Notes: generated from the letters alone by a model not told the origin. A DNA stretch of 64,000 nucleotides from Ignavibacteria bacterium (GCA_030693705.1 JAUYAB010000100.1:27303-91302); one strand, 5' to 3'. Shown: positions 47,824 to 57,309, numbered from the stretch's first letter. A program made the numbers and translations.

Positions 47824-49148
47824 ACATAGCAGAAAATTTCATACGGAAATACAAACGAGTTATCGATGAAGCCGAACTTGTAAAAGTAAACGGCAAAGTA
47901 ACCGACGTGGTCGGACTTATCATCATTTCAGTTGGACCAAACGTCTCGCTCGGCGAAGTTTGCTTTGTTGTTGATACTGACGGAAATGAAGTATGCAAGT
48001 CCGAAGTCGTTGGTTTTAAAGATGGAAAGGTTCTCTCGATTGCACTCGGTGAAGTTCACCGAATATCTCCTTCATGCGAGATTATTGCTTCGGGCAAAAA
48101 CTTTACAATTGGAGTTGGAGAACAACTATTAGGTCGTGTAATAGACGGACTGGGAAACCCGATTGACGGAAAAGGAGAAATTTTTCACGAAACTGAATTC
48201 AGCATTTACCGCGAACCGCCAAATCCGTTAACAAGAAAAAGAATTATAACGCCGCTGCAAACCGGAGTCCGCTCGATCGACGGTTTATTAACAATTGGAA
48301 AAGGACAGCGCGTTGGAATCTTCGCCGGTTCCGGTGTTGGCAAAAGTGTAACGCTCGGAATGATCGCCCGAAATACCAACGCCGACATTAACGTTATAGC
48401 GCTTATCGGTGAACGCGGAAGAGAAGTAAGAGAATTTATTGAAAAAGATTTAGGCGAAGAAGGTTTAAAAAGATCGGTTGTTATTGTAGCTACAAGCGAT
48501 AAATCAGCTCTCGTAAGAATGAAAGGCGCTTTTATCGGAACAACAATCGCAGAATATTTCCGCGAAAAAGGAAAAGATGTTGTGCTGATGATGGATTCAG
48601 TTACAAGGTTTGCAATGGCTCAGAGAGAAATCGGTTTAGCAGTCGGCGAACCTCCGACAACAAAAGGTTACACGCCATCGGTATTTGCAATTCTTCCAAA
48701 ACTTCTTGAACGCGCCGGAACAACAGATAACGGTTCGATCACCGGACTTTATACGGTGCTGGTTGATGGCGATGATATGAACGAACCCATCGTTGATGCG
48801 GTTCGATCAATCTTAGACGGACACATAGTACTTTCACGGAAATTAGCAAACCGGGGACAATATCCTGCAGTCGATCCGCTGCAAAGTGTTTCTCGTGTAA
48901 TGCCGGATATTGTAACTCAAGATCATCGTGAAAGAGCAACTTCGTTCAGTGAAATTTTAGCAACATATAAAGAAGCGGAAGATTTGATAAACATCGGCGC
49001 TTACGTGCGAGGAAGCAATCCGCAGATCGATCACGCACTTTCAAAAATAAATTCGTTAAGAAGTTTTCTTAAACAGGATATGAATGAAAAAGCTTTTTAC
49101 GGAGAGACCGTAGCGCGGTTGAACTCTATTGTAGAAAAACCATTATAA
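47820..49148 (+). CDS. fliI: Flagellar export ATPase FliI
   Basis: This 442-residue F1-beta-like ATPase energises the type III export gate. Walker A is AGSGVGKS at about 169-176, Walker B is DVVLMMDSVTRFAMAQRE, and the family signature KGYTPSVFAILPKLLERAG follows. There is no truncation. It overlaps fliH by 4 bp and lies 4 bp before fliJ; FliH, FliI and FliJ should form one complex at the base of the export gate. Confidence 0.96.
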   Translation: MNIAENFIRKYKRVIDEAELVKVNGKVTDVVGLIIISVGPNVSLGEVCFVVDTDGNEVCKSEVVGFKDGKVLSIALGEVHRISPSCEIIASGKNFTIGVGEQLLGRVIDGLGNPIDGKGEIFHETEFSIYREPPNPLTRKRIITPLQTGVRSIDGLLTIGKGQRVGIFAGSGVGKSVTLGMIARNTNADINVIALIGERGREVREFIEKDLGEEGLKRSVVIVATSDKSALVRMKGAFIGTTIAEYFREKGKDVVLMMDSVTRFAMAQREIGLAVGEPPTTKGYTPSVFAILPKLLERAGTTDNGSITGLYTVLVDGDDMNEPIVDAVRSILDGHIVLSRKLANRGQYPAVDPLQSVSRVMPDIVTQDHRERATSFSEILATYKEAEDLINIGAYVRGSNPQIDHALSKINSLRSFLKQDMNEKAFYGETVARLNSIVEKPL

Positions 49149-49152
49149 AAAG

Positions 49153-49587
49153 ATGCCAAAATTTATTTACAAATTTGATACGATCCGCAAAGTAAAAGAG
49201 TCACTTGAAAAAAAAGTGCAAAAGGAAGTTGCGGAAATCGATTTATCCATAGAGAAATACAAAAAAATTCTTCAAAAGTTATCGGATGAAGAAAAAGAAC
49301 AGAGTTCAAAATTCACCACGAACATAAAAATAGTGGAAATCAAGGAACGTCAGGCGTACCTCGTTTCATTAAAAAAGAAAATAGAAAATGTTCAACTACA
49401 GATTAGCGCCCTTTATTTACAGCGCGAAAAGAAGATCCAGGAACTGATACAGAAAAGCAAAGAACATAAAATATTCGATTCGCTCGAAGATGTTTACCGT
49501 GAGCAATTCGATGAAGAAGAAAAAAGAGTTGAGATGGTACAAGTTAACGAAACAGCTACACAACGATTTGTAAGAGAAATGAAGTGA
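49153..49587 (+). CDS. fliJ: Flagellar export protein FliJ
   Basis: The 144-residue protein is an antiparallel coiled coil, Lys/Glu-rich throughout (FDTIRKVKESLEKKVQKEVAEID, EERKRVEMVQVN-like C-helix). Family sequence conservation is weak, so the call rests on the coiled-coil form, length and position after fliI. It overlaps the next gene by 4 bp. Confidence 0.85.
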   Translation: MPKFIYKFDTIRKVKESLEKKVQKEVAEIDLSIEKYKKILQKLSDEEKEQSSKFTTNIKIVEIKERQAYLVSLKKKIENVQLQISALYLQREKKIQELIQKSKEHKIFDSLEDVYREQFDEEEKRVEMVQVNETATQRFVREMK

Positions 49588-50204
49588 AGAATACAATTAT
49601 TTATATCGTCACCTTTATTCAGGCATTTATCCTGATCACCGTCGCATTTGTCTTTTTAAATTCTTATTTCGTGGATATCTTTCATTTCAACTTAGCGCTG
49701 GTAAAAGATTTGCCGAAGAAAAAGATCACAAAGATGACTCCGCTTGACAGCACGATTGTGAAAGAATTGAGAACCACGCTGCTTGATAGTTTGAAATCTT
49801 TTAACAAACAGAATAATCTTGCACCGCTTGCGCATCGCGTAGTAAACGATTCGCTTATCATTGACAGCCTCCACAAATATATTTCACAGATCGTTAAAGA
49901 TGTAAAACCGGTTCCCGAAAAATTGGAAAAAGACAAAAAGAAGATTGCAGCCGATTCAACTTCAACTGCATCTCTTGCCGCAAAAACACAACCCATCAAA
50001 CCGGACAGCGCTTACTTAAGCTGGAAAAAACAGACCGCCGCTCTCTACGAATTGATGGAGCCGAAAAAAGCAGCTAAAATAATTCAGAATTTCTCCGATA
50101 ATATTGCCAGAGACATTTTATATACGATGAAAAAGAAGAAAGCTGCGGAAATATTGGCTCAATTAAACCCGGAAACTGCAAATAGAATTACGAAGGCACA
50201 ATAA
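49584..50204 (+). CDS. MotE-like membrane protein (MgtE N-domain-like)
   Basis: The 206-residue protein has one N-terminal membrane helix (5-27, IYIVTFIQAFILITVAFVF), a periplasmic linker rich in Lys, Thr and Ser, and a C-terminal helical repeat related to the MgtE N domain (LMEPKKAAKIIQNFSDNIARDILYTMKKKKAAEILAQLNPE). This matches MotE-type proteins found between fliJ and fliK in several phyla, which help stator assembly. The start is a GTG that overlaps the fliJ stop (GTGA); no better codon is near. Confidence 0.75.
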   Translation: MKNTIIYIVTFIQAFILITVAFVFLNSYFVDIFHFNLALVKDLPKKKITKMTPLDSTIVKELRTTLLDSLKSFNKQNNLAPLAHRVVNDSLIIDSLHKYISQIVKDVKPVPEKLEKDKKKIAADSTSTASLAAKTQPIKPDSAYLSWKKQTAALYELMEPKKAAKIIQNFSDNIARDILYTMKKKKAAEILAQLNPETANRITKAQ

Positions 50205-53200
50205 TGTTTTTTAATCCACTTTTCATGCAATCCATATCTGAAACAGGAATACAAACTGCAAATACAAACAATAAACTGGGCAACTCAAAATATTTATTTT
50301 CGGATATCATTAAAGTATTTAATGAGTCCGACCCGACAACAGCAAGCGCAGTTTTACCTGAAAGTACAAGCGTAAGTTCTGCACCGGAAATCTTTTCATT
50401 CCAATCACCCGATATGAGTAGTGGAATAAAATATCAAGACAAGAAAGGTGTGGAAGGCAACAAAGACCAAAGCATATTTGAGCTGATTAGCTCAATTCTT
50501 TTAGCGAATACTACTCCCGTTGAATCTTTACAAAAAGAAAACGGATTGCAGAAATTGCCGGATGCAATTTCTGATGGGACATCTGTTCTTTCGCCGGATT
50601 CAAAAGAATTTGTGGTACAATCTGAAAGCCTTTCAAATCTGCTTACTCAAATTTTATCCGCGGCGCAAACAACAAAGTTTAGCGCAACAAAGGAAATGCT
50701 ATCCACCGAATCGCTTCCAGGTGAAGAGAGTAACCTTGAAGGTATAATTTCTGATTTGATGAAAAAATTGGTGACTGATGGCGAGGCTGTAATTCAACTT
50801 GAAAACGCCGGCCAAAATATCCAGTTTAAGATTTCAAAAATTGATGAAACAAATAACGGAAATAGCAATACAGATGCTGCAATTGCGGCTCAACTTCCAA
50901 CAACCGGTTCCATTACGGATGTTGTTAACCCAATAAATGTAACTACAAAAACAAATGAACCGGATCAAACTTCATTGAAAGAAGTTGTTAAAGGAACTCC
51001 GAACGAAGCCGGTGTAATGGGTGAAACCGCAAAACAAAAAGGTTTAAAAAAAGCTGGTTCCGCTGCAAGAAAAGTAAAATCAAACCCGGAACAAATTAAG
51101 AATAGTCCAAGCAAACCGGTAATGCAGTCACGCAACATCGATTCTGAAATTGACAAACTTATTTTGCAAGCAACTGAATCTGAAGTTGGACAGCCGTTAG
51201 TTGATGCTAACGAAACCACACCGAATTCAAAATTTAATGTTGCTGCTTTGCCTGTAAGCGGTGAAAAATTAACGGTTATCGATAGCGAAGTCTCCGAAAC
51301 CACACCGGAAATAAAATCAACGGCCACTCCAATTCAGTTACCACAAGTTGAGACGAAATCAAATAATGTGGCATCATCTTCAAATAATTTCACAGAAACT
51401 TCAGCACAACCGGTTGCAGAAGTATTAAAGGAAGGAACTGAATCGATCGCATCTGAACTGCGGTTAAGCAAATCAGAGATTCCATTGGATAAAGCCGAAA
51501 TACAATCGGGTAAAATTGCAGCGGATTCGAGCACTCCCGAAGTGCCAATGAATAAAATTGAAGTGGAAATTAGTAAAGCTGAAACGCAATTAAACAAAAC
51601 TGCAATCAATGCAGATAAAACTGAAATTCAATCTGGTGACATTAAAGTTCAGTCGAATAAAACAGAAGTTCAAGCAAGTAAAACAGAAGTTATTTATAAC
51701 AAATCAGAAGTACAGTCCAACAAACCTGAAGTACAATCCGGTAAAGCGGTAACACAGCCAAGCGAAACCGAAATACCTTCAAACAACGTTGAAGCGCAGA
51801 CGAACAATACGGAAGTTAAAGCAAGCAAAACAGAAATTGCTTCAACCAAAATTGAAGTGCAGCCGAATAAACCTGAAGTACAATCCGGCAAAGCGGTAGC
51901 ACAGCCAAGCGAAACCGAAATACCTTCAAATAAAGTTGAAGCGCAGACGAACAATACGGAAGTTAAAGCAAGCAAAACGGAAATTGCTTCAATCAAAACT
52001 GAATTGCAATCGGACAAACCGGAAGTACAATCCGGCAAAGCGGTAGCACAGCCAAGCGAAACCGAAATACCTTCAAACAAAGTTGAAGAACAGACAAACA
52101 ATACGGAAGTTAAAGCAAGTAAAACAGAAATTGCTTCAAACAAAACTGAATTGCAACCGGACAAATCTGAAGCGCAAGCGAGTAAATCTGCAATGCAATC
52201 TGAGAAAGCAGAAAATCCTTCGGCGAAAGTAGAATTGCAGCAAAGCGGACTTGAAGCGAAAGCAAGTAAAACGGAAGTTTCTTTGAACAAAGTTGAAGCA
52301 CAATCGAACACACCTGAAGTTCAAGCAAACAAACCTGAAGTACAATCCGGTAAAACAGAAATACAATCGGGTGAAACCAAAATTCCTTTAAACAAAGTTG
52401 AAACGAAGCCAAATAAATCTGAGGGACAAGCAAGCAAAGCGGAAGCGCAGCCAAGCAAAATAGAAGTACAGATAGACCGGAACTATGATAAGCTAACCAA
52501 ATCAGAAGCAAAGTCAATTAAAACCGCACAGCTTTCAGTTACAAGTGATTTAAAAGCAGATTCACAACAGTTCCCGGTTGACGGTGAAAAAGTAACATCG
52601 GAATCGCAAATAAATAAGGTTGTAAACAGTAAACTGAATTTAAATTCAGAACGTTTAATTCATGCATTGGAAGTTAACTCCTTAACCACAACTTCTGCGA
52701 AAAATTTAAGTGGCTACAAAATTGTAATGCAGGTTAGCGAGAAAGAGGCACAACAAACATCAGCTAAAAACGTAAACAACTCAGAAGTTATTAAAACTGA
52801 TACAACTCCCCGCGCTCCGCAGATAATTTTTTCCAAAGAAGTGATGACGGATGAAATAAAGAATTTAGCTGCCAATCAATCAGTTACCTCATCAAAAGCA
52901 GATGCAAAGATTAATTTTTCAAAACAACCTTTCCCCCAAAATTTATTTGTAAATTCAGATTATACCGCTGATGTACAAAAGCTGAATATTTCGGGAGATC
53001 AAAACAAAGTTGAAGCCGCTGACATAAATTTGTTGAATCGTTTAGCTCTTACGAATACAAAACTTGCTGCAGTTTCTAAACCTGATAGTGATGTTAAAGT
53101 GGCGGACAATCCGCTTGAAAAAGTTTCAACTCCATTGCTCAAGCAAGTTGTGGCAGAAACAAAACATGCAACGCCGGATCAAGGCGAAATAAATACCTCA

Positions 53201-54166
53201 AACGAACTCATAAGCAAAACGACAGAGAACTCAATTAGTAATAAACCGGTTAGTGTAGAAGTTAGAAAAGAAATGGTTGTGCAAAAATTGGTTGACACGC
53301 CGGCACAACAAGGGAACGATGAGACGAAGCAAACCGAGCAGCAAGTTTTCAATCAATCTTCAAAACCCGTTGTTAAACAAGCAATCGAAACCTCAAACGC
53401 GGCTCCGGTATTGAATGAACTTTTGAACGTGAAAAGCAAGCCGGAAAATGAATCAAAAAAGAATTCTTACGAAGTTCAAAAAGTATCTGCACAGAACGAA
53501 ACTGAAAAACCGGTCGTTAAAACCGTAATGACGAATAATGAATTTGGCGCTGATACAAAAGGTCAACAAGCTTCTTCTACCGAAGTGAATACGGCGAAAG
53601 AAGTTAAACACGAGGCAGCAAAATCCGGATCCGAAGTTGAAGAAACTAAACCGGCTGAGACACAACAGAGCGTTTCGACTAATCATCAAGCGCATGAAAT
53701 GAAAAACTCTTCTCCGAAAGAAAAAATAGCTTCAACAAATTTTCCGTTACCGGAAACAGAAAAAACCATTAAATCCTTTGAGCTGAGTAAAGAGATTTCA
53801 AAGATTATCGAAAGCGGAACTTCACAGAAAGTTGTGTTAAGACTTCTACCTGAGGCTCTCGGTAAAGTAAAACTTACGCTTGAAGTTGGCGGAGAAGTAA
53901 TTCATGCTAAAGCTGAAGTTGAAAATGAATCGGTAAGACAAATCATCCAAACCAACACCGAAGCGCTTAAACAAACGCTTTCACAAAACGGTTTGCAGCT
54001 TGCTTCGTTTAATGTTTCGCTCGCCGGGTCGGATGAAAAACACCAGAAAGCGCATGGACAGAAAAAACGGTCGAACACTTTTTCTAACAAATCGAAAATT
54101 GAGAAACAAGTTCTTCCCGAAGCGACGAGAACATTAGGCTACAACACATACGAGTATTTGGCATAG
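50204..54166 (+). CDS. fliK: Flagellar hook-length control protein FliK, greatly enlarged by heptad repeats
   Basis: The protein has 1,320 residues against roughly 400 in enterobacteria. The C-terminal export-switch domain (about 1200-1275) is clear: KVVLRLLPEALGKVKLTLEV, then ALKQTLSQNGLQLASFNVSL. The rest is Ser/Thr/Lys/Glu/Gln-rich and looks disordered. Residues 423-758 are 48 uninterrupted heptads of the form K-x-E-V-x-S-x. FliK serves as a molecular ruler for hook length, so added length may mean a longer ruler. The start overlaps the upstream stop by 1 base. Long open frames on the other strand here are by-products of the repeats. Confidence 0.93.
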   Translation: MFFNPLFMQSISETGIQTANTNNKLGNSKYLFSDIIKVFNESDPTTASAVLPESTSVSSAPEIFSFQSPDMSSGIKYQDKKGVEGNKDQSIFELISSILLANTTPVESLQKENGLQKLPDAISDGTSVLSPDSKEFVVQSESLSNLLTQILSAAQTTKFSATKEMLSTESLPGEESNLEGIISDLMKKLVTDGEAVIQLENAGQNIQFKISKIDETNNGNSNTDAAIAAQLPTTGSITDVVNPINVTTKTNEPDQTSLKEVVKGTPNEAGVMGETAKQKGLKKAGSAARKVKSNPEQIKNSPSKPVMQSRNIDSEIDKLILQATESEVGQPLVDANETTPNSKFNVAALPVSGEKLTVIDSEVSETTPEIKSTATPIQLPQVETKSNNVASSSNNFTETSAQPVAEVLKEGTESIASELRLSKSEIPLDKAEIQSGKIAADSSTPEVPMNKIEVEISKAETQLNKTAINADKTEIQSGDIKVQSNKTEVQASKTEVIYNKSEVQSNKPEVQSGKAVTQPSETEIPSNNVEAQTNNTEVKASKTEIASTKIEVQPNKPEVQSGKAVAQPSETEIPSNKVEAQTNNTEVKASKTEIASIKTELQSDKPEVQSGKAVAQPSETEIPSNKVEEQTNNTEVKASKTEIASNKTELQPDKSEAQASKSAMQSEKAENPSAKVELQQSGLEAKASKTEVSLNKVEAQSNTPEVQANKPEVQSGKTEIQSGETKIPLNKVETKPNKSEGQASKAEAQPSKIEVQIDRNYDKLTKSEAKSIKTAQLSVTSDLKADSQQFPVDGEKVTSESQINKVVNSKLNLNSERLIHALEVNSLTTTSAKNLSGYKIVMQVSEKEAQQTSAKNVNNSEVIKTDTTPRAPQIIFSKEVMTDEIKNLAANQSVTSSKADAKINFSKQPFPQNLFVNSDYTADVQKLNISGDQNKVEAADINLLNRLALTNTKLAAVSKPDSDVKVADNPLEKVSTPLLKQVVAETKHATPDQGEINTSNELISKTTENSISNKPVSVEVRKEMVVQKLVDTPAQQGNDETKQTEQQVFNQSSKPVVKQAIETSNAAPVLNELLNVKSKPENESKKNSYEVQKVSAQNETEKPVVKTVMTNNEFGADTKGQQASSTEVNTAKEVKHEAAKSGSEVEETKPAETQQSVSTNHQAHEMKNSSPKEKIASTNFPLPETEKTIKSFELSKEISKIIESGTSQKVVLRLLPEALGKVKLTLEVGGEVIHAKAEVENESVRQIIQTNTEALKQTLSQNGLQLASFNVSLAGSDEKHQKAHGQKKRSNTFSNKSKIEKQVLPEATRTLGYNTYEYLA
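51470..52477 (+). repeat. 48 tandem 21-bp (heptad) repeats inside fliK
   Basis: Exactly 1,008 bp equal 48 units of 21 bp without a single indel. Each unit encodes a heptad like KTEVQAS or KPEVQSG. Within it, 51722-51868, 51869-52015 and 52016-52162 are three near-identical 147-bp copies of seven heptads in the same order, showing recent tandem duplication at the higher level. Confidence 0.97.
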
Positions 54167-54175
54167 GAGTTTATT

Positions 54176-54847
54176 ATGGTTGATGGAATAGGAACAACAA
54201 CAGCACAGAATACAACAGCGGTAAAAGGAAAATCGCAGCTCGGTAAAGATGATTTCTTAAAGTTGATGATGGCTCAAATGAAATATCAGGACCCGATGAA
54301 TCCGATGGATGGTACTGCTTTTTCCGCACAGCTTGCACAGTTTAGTTCGCTGGAACAACTCACGAACATCAATACCTCTTTAACGCAAAGTATTAATGCA
54401 AATTTGATGCTTGCCGAATCGGTTAACAATACCATGTCAGCAACATTGATCGGCAAAGAGGTAAAACTTAACAACACAACAATTCAAAAGAACGGGCAAG
54501 AGGCTGCAAACATTGGTTATACGCTTCCCGGTGATGCGGTATCGGTTAAAGTTTCTATTTACAATGAAGCAGGTGTTCTTGTAAAAACATTTGAAGATGC
54601 ATCGACTGATAAAGGCGATAATAAACTTTCCTGGGATTTTACCGATAATCAAGGTAACACATTACCTGACGGTAATTATACTTTTAATGTTGAAGCAGAC
54701 GGCGCAAATGGAAATCAGATGGATGTAACGCATTTTCTTTATGGTCAAATTAGCGGCGTAAAATTTACTACCGAAGGGACTAAACTTTTGGTAAATAACT
54801 CCGAATATTTATTATCGGATATTTTAGAAATTGTAAACCCTGAATAA
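54176..54847 (+). CDS. flgD: Flagellar hook capping protein FlgD
   Basis: The 223-residue scaffold for hook assembly has the N-terminal family motif LGKDDFLKLMMAQMKYQDPMNPMDGTAFSAQLAQFSSLEQL, followed by the FlgD Ig-like and tudor-like domains (GYTLPGDAVSVKVSIYNEAG, TLPDGNYTFNVEADG). The length is normal. AGGAG lies before the ATG, 9 bp after fliK. It is exported and lost when the hook is complete. Confidence 0.95.
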   Translation: MVDGIGTTTAQNTTAVKGKSQLGKDDFLKLMMAQMKYQDPMNPMDGTAFSAQLAQFSSLEQLTNINTSLTQSINANLMLAESVNNTMSATLIGKEVKLNNTTIQKNGQEAANIGYTLPGDAVSVKVSIYNEAGVLVKTFEDASTDKGDNKLSWDFTDNQGNTLPDGNYTFNVEADGANGNQMDVTHFLYGQISGVKFTTEGTKLLVNNSEYLLSDILEIVNPE

Positions 54848-54864
54848 GAAAGAGGTTTTAAAAA

Positions 54865-55239
54865 ATGGTTGAGATGAATGGTATAAGAGTTCCTTTTATT
54901 CCGATCGAGCAGGTTGGGAACCAGGTAAGCATTAACCCGCAATCTCCATCGATCAGTTTTGATTCTGTTTTTCAGCAAGAACTTGAAAAGATAAAATTTT
55001 CTAACCACGCATTAAAAAGATTAGAAAACAGAAACATTCAACTTGGTGATGCAGACATAAGCAAAATTCAATCCGCTGTTGAGCGGGCTGAATTAAAAGG
55101 CTCAAAAGATTCTTTAGTAATGATGGAAGACACGGCGTACATTGTTAATATTCCAAACAGAACGGTAGTTACGGCAATGGCTTTAGGTTCTTCCAACGAG
55201 AATATCTTTACAAATATAGACAGTGTGGTTTTCGTATAA
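54865..55239 (+). CDS. Flagellar operon protein, TIGR02530-like
   Basis: This 124-residue protein is of the kind usually found between flgD and flgE in Firmicutes and related lineages. The central part KFSNHALKRLENRNIQLGDADISKIQSAVERA and the following DTAYIVNIPNRTVVTAM are the recognisable core. It is cytoplasmic with no export signal. Its function is not established; position suggests a role in hook assembly. Confidence 0.85.
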   Translation: MVEMNGIRVPFIPIEQVGNQVSINPQSPSISFDSVFQQELEKIKFSNHALKRLENRNIQLGDADISKIQSAVERAELKGSKDSLVMMEDTAYIVNIPNRTVVTAMALGSSNENIFTNIDSVVFV

Positions 55240-55261
55240 AATAATTAATTCATAACAAACA

Positions 55262-55314
55262 GAGCGGGACCTTTTAAGGACGCTCAGATCCGGCTGACTG
55301 ACTGATGCCGGGTC
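55262..55314 (+). promoter_or_regulatory. Two-hairpin 5' leader of flgE, possible divergent c-di-GMP-I-type riboswitch
   Basis: Hairpin 1 pairs GAGCG (55262-55266) with CGCTC (55281-55285) around GGACC/GGA. Hairpin 2 is an 8-bp stem (55287-55294 with 55307-55314) closed by a TGACTGACTGAT loop. The order of short elements ACAGAGC, ACC, GGACGC, CCGGC, GCCGGGT recalls the c-di-GMP-I aptamer core, but the GCAAACC and GCAAAGCC elements are changed and no GNRA loop is seen. No terminator follows, so any control would act on translation through the AGGAGG at 55338. Confidence 0.35.
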
Positions 55315-55347
55315 AAAACTTAACTTAAATAAACCTTAGGAGGTTTT

Positions 55348-57018
55348 ATGGCACTACTTAATTCTCTTTTCGCAGGTGTTTCCGGTTTACGTAATCATCA
55401 ATCAATGATGGATGTTATCGGGAACAACATAGCTAACGTTAACACAATCGGATTCAAAGGTTCGCGTGTTACCTTTAGCGATACATTTAATCAATTCATC
55501 AAAGCCGGCACAAATCCTACCGATACTTCAGGCGGAACAAACACTTATCAAGTTGGTTTAGGCATGAAAGTCAATTCCATCGATAGAAACTGGAGCCAGG
55601 GTACTTTTGAAAGAACCGGTATCACCACTGATTTAGCGCTTCAAGGCAGCGGACTTTTTGTTTTGAAAAGCAACGGTGAAAATTTTTACTCACGCGCAGG
55701 CGGATTCGTTTTTGACGCAGATGGAAAATTAGTAAGCCCGCAGAACGGCGCTATTGTTCAAGGTAAAGTTGCCAGCGAAGACGGCGTTATTCCTCCCGGA
55801 AATAATTTGCAAGATATTATGATCGATACAAATTTGAAGCTTCCGGCAGTTGCTACCAACTTAATTAAATGGGGCGGAAACCTTAAAAGCAGTTCCGCAT
55901 TAACAAGAACTGAAAGTGTTGTTGAAAGGGGAAATATTAATTCTGCGCTCGCCGGTCCTTTTACTAATGAAACCACTATCTATAATGAATTCGGTGCCAA
56001 GTTTACGTATAAACAAACCTTTACTAAAACAGCCAACCCGGATGAATACGATGTTTCCTGGGAAGTTTTTGATACCGCTGTTCCTCCTGTTTCTGTACAA
56101 ACAGGCAGCCTTGGCACACCTGTTACCTTTGTTGATGACGGAAAAGGTGACTTCAAAATGGATGCAGCCTCAAAAGCTTTATTCGACGGAGTTAATAACC
56201 GTGTACAAATAACCGGCAGCAATCTTGATTTTAATTATGATCCGACTGAAGTTTCTCAAAATTCCGCAAGCGCAACATTATCAATCTCGGCAGATGGAAA
56301 TCGTATTGCAAACGTTGTAAGCGGAGCAGTTTCTATTTTTGATTCCTTAGGCAATTCTCATCAAGTTACCTTAACATTTACAAAATTAGGAAATAATCAA
56401 TGGTCATGGACGGCAGGCGTTCCAAGCACCAGTACAGATGATGGAAAAGCAGTTTCTGCTACCGGAACAATAACATTTGATGCTGATGGTACCTTAGACC
56501 CGGCAAACATTTCGCCAAATAATCCGCAATTAACTTTTAACCCGGATGGAAAAGCAAACCCGGTTGTTCTTGATCTCAATTTCGGACAAGCGTTCGGCGG
56601 AGTTACACAAACATCTGCAAGTTCGGTTGTTTCCGCGTTAAGCCAAAACGGTTCAGCTTCCGCATCATTATCAAACATGAATATCGACCAATACGGAAAT
56701 ATCGTTGGTATCTTTTCAAACGGAAATTCAAGAACCTTAGCGCAAGTAATGGTTGCAACCTTTACAAACTTAAATGGTTTGATAAGCAAAGGAGATAACT
56801 TGTTTACAGCGTATGCAAATTCAGGAACTCCGAGGATCGGAAGTCTTGGTGAAGAAACCGGTACAACAGTTCAATCCGGCGCTTTGGAACAATCAAACGT
56901 AGATCTTTCCGAAGAATTTACAAAGATGATCGTTTCGCAAAGAGGTTTCCAGGCTAACGCAAGAGTAATAACAACAGCCGACGGTTTATTACAAGAAATA
57001 ACAAACCTTATTAGATAA
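55348..57018 (+). CDS. flgE: Flagellar hook protein FlgE
   Basis: The 556-residue hook subunit shows the rod/hook N-terminus (LFAGVSGLRNHQSMMDVIGNNIANVNTIGFKGSR) and C-terminus (ALEQSNVDLSEEFTKMIVSQRGFQANARVITTAD) that pair in the D0 coiled coil. The middle is a set of beta domains exposed on the hook surface. It is exported by the flagellar type III system. A strong AGGAGG lies before the ATG. It is the last gene of the run, followed by an intrinsic terminator. Confidence 0.96.
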   Translation: MALLNSLFAGVSGLRNHQSMMDVIGNNIANVNTIGFKGSRVTFSDTFNQFIKAGTNPTDTSGGTNTYQVGLGMKVNSIDRNWSQGTFERTGITTDLALQGSGLFVLKSNGENFYSRAGGFVFDADGKLVSPQNGAIVQGKVASEDGVIPPGNNLQDIMIDTNLKLPAVATNLIKWGGNLKSSSALTRTESVVERGNINSALAGPFTNETTIYNEFGAKFTYKQTFTKTANPDEYDVSWEVFDTAVPPVSVQTGSLGTPVTFVDDGKGDFKMDAASKALFDGVNNRVQITGSNLDFNYDPTEVSQNSASATLSISADGNRIANVVSGAVSIFDSLGNSHQVTLTFTKLGNNQWSWTAGVPSTSTDDGKAVSATGTITFDADGTLDPANISPNNPQLTFNPDGKANPVVLDLNFGQAFGGVTQTSASSVVSALSQNGSASASLSNMNIDQYGNIVGIFSNGNSRTLAQVMVATFTNLNGLISKGDNLFTAYANSGTPRIGSLGEETGTTVQSGALEQSNVDLSEEFTKMIVSQRGFQANARVITTADGLLQEITNLIR

Positions 57019-57051
57019 ATTACTTAGCACAAAATAGTACTCCTTAAAGAG

Positions 57052-57079
57052 AGCCCTGCCTTTGGCGGGGCTTTTTTTT
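57052..57079 (+). terminator. Rho-independent terminator after flgE
   Basis: AGCCCTGCC and GGCGGGGCT pair (one T-G wobble) around a TTT loop, followed by seven T. It lies 33 bp after the flgE stop codon and ends the flagellar operon. Confidence 0.9.
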
Positions 57080-57082
57080 ATC

Positions 57083-57150
57083 TCTCCCTGTTTCCCTCTC
57101 CTTGGACTTGTCCGCCCTCTGGCGGAAAGGAGAGGGACTAAGGATGAGGT
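57083..57150 (-). repeat. Dispersed palindromic repeat, copy 1 (reverse orientation, with loop insert)
   Basis: CCCTCTCCTT and AAGGAGAGGG arms with flanks GACTAAGG and ATGAGG match, in reverse orientation, the copies at 58674 and 63939. The loop is longer and contains a second small palindrome (TCCGCC/GGCGGA). Confidence 0.85.
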
Positions 57151-57225
57151 CTTTTTTTTTCTACAAACAGTCCGATCCTACGGAATTGTAATTATTTACT
57201 CATGTTACGCAAATATGTAGGCCGA

Positions 57226-57243
57226 TCCCGAAAGCTTTCGGGA
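57226..57243. repeat. Perfect 18-bp palindrome
   Basis: TCCCGAAAGCTTTCGGGA is its own reverse complement. It is unrelated to the neighbouring hairpins and could be a dispersed element or a protein-binding site. Confidence 0.6.
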
Positions 57244-57290
57244 ACGACCAATGAGAACTAATAAAATAACGAATTGGAGTAAAACAGATA

Positions 57291-57309
57291 GGCGAAACAG
57301 AGTTTCGCC
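57291..57309. repeat. Small perfect hairpin
   Basis: GGCGAAAC and GTTTCGCC pair over eight bases with an AGA loop. There is no T run after it, so it is a palindromic repeat rather than a terminator. Confidence 0.6.

Noticed and set aside
51694..52311. Long open frame of 205 codons on the minus strand inside fliK
   Set aside because: It is an antisense by-product of the heptad repeat: the repeat lacks antisense stops in this frame. The protein is a Cys/Ser/Leu repeat with no RBS.
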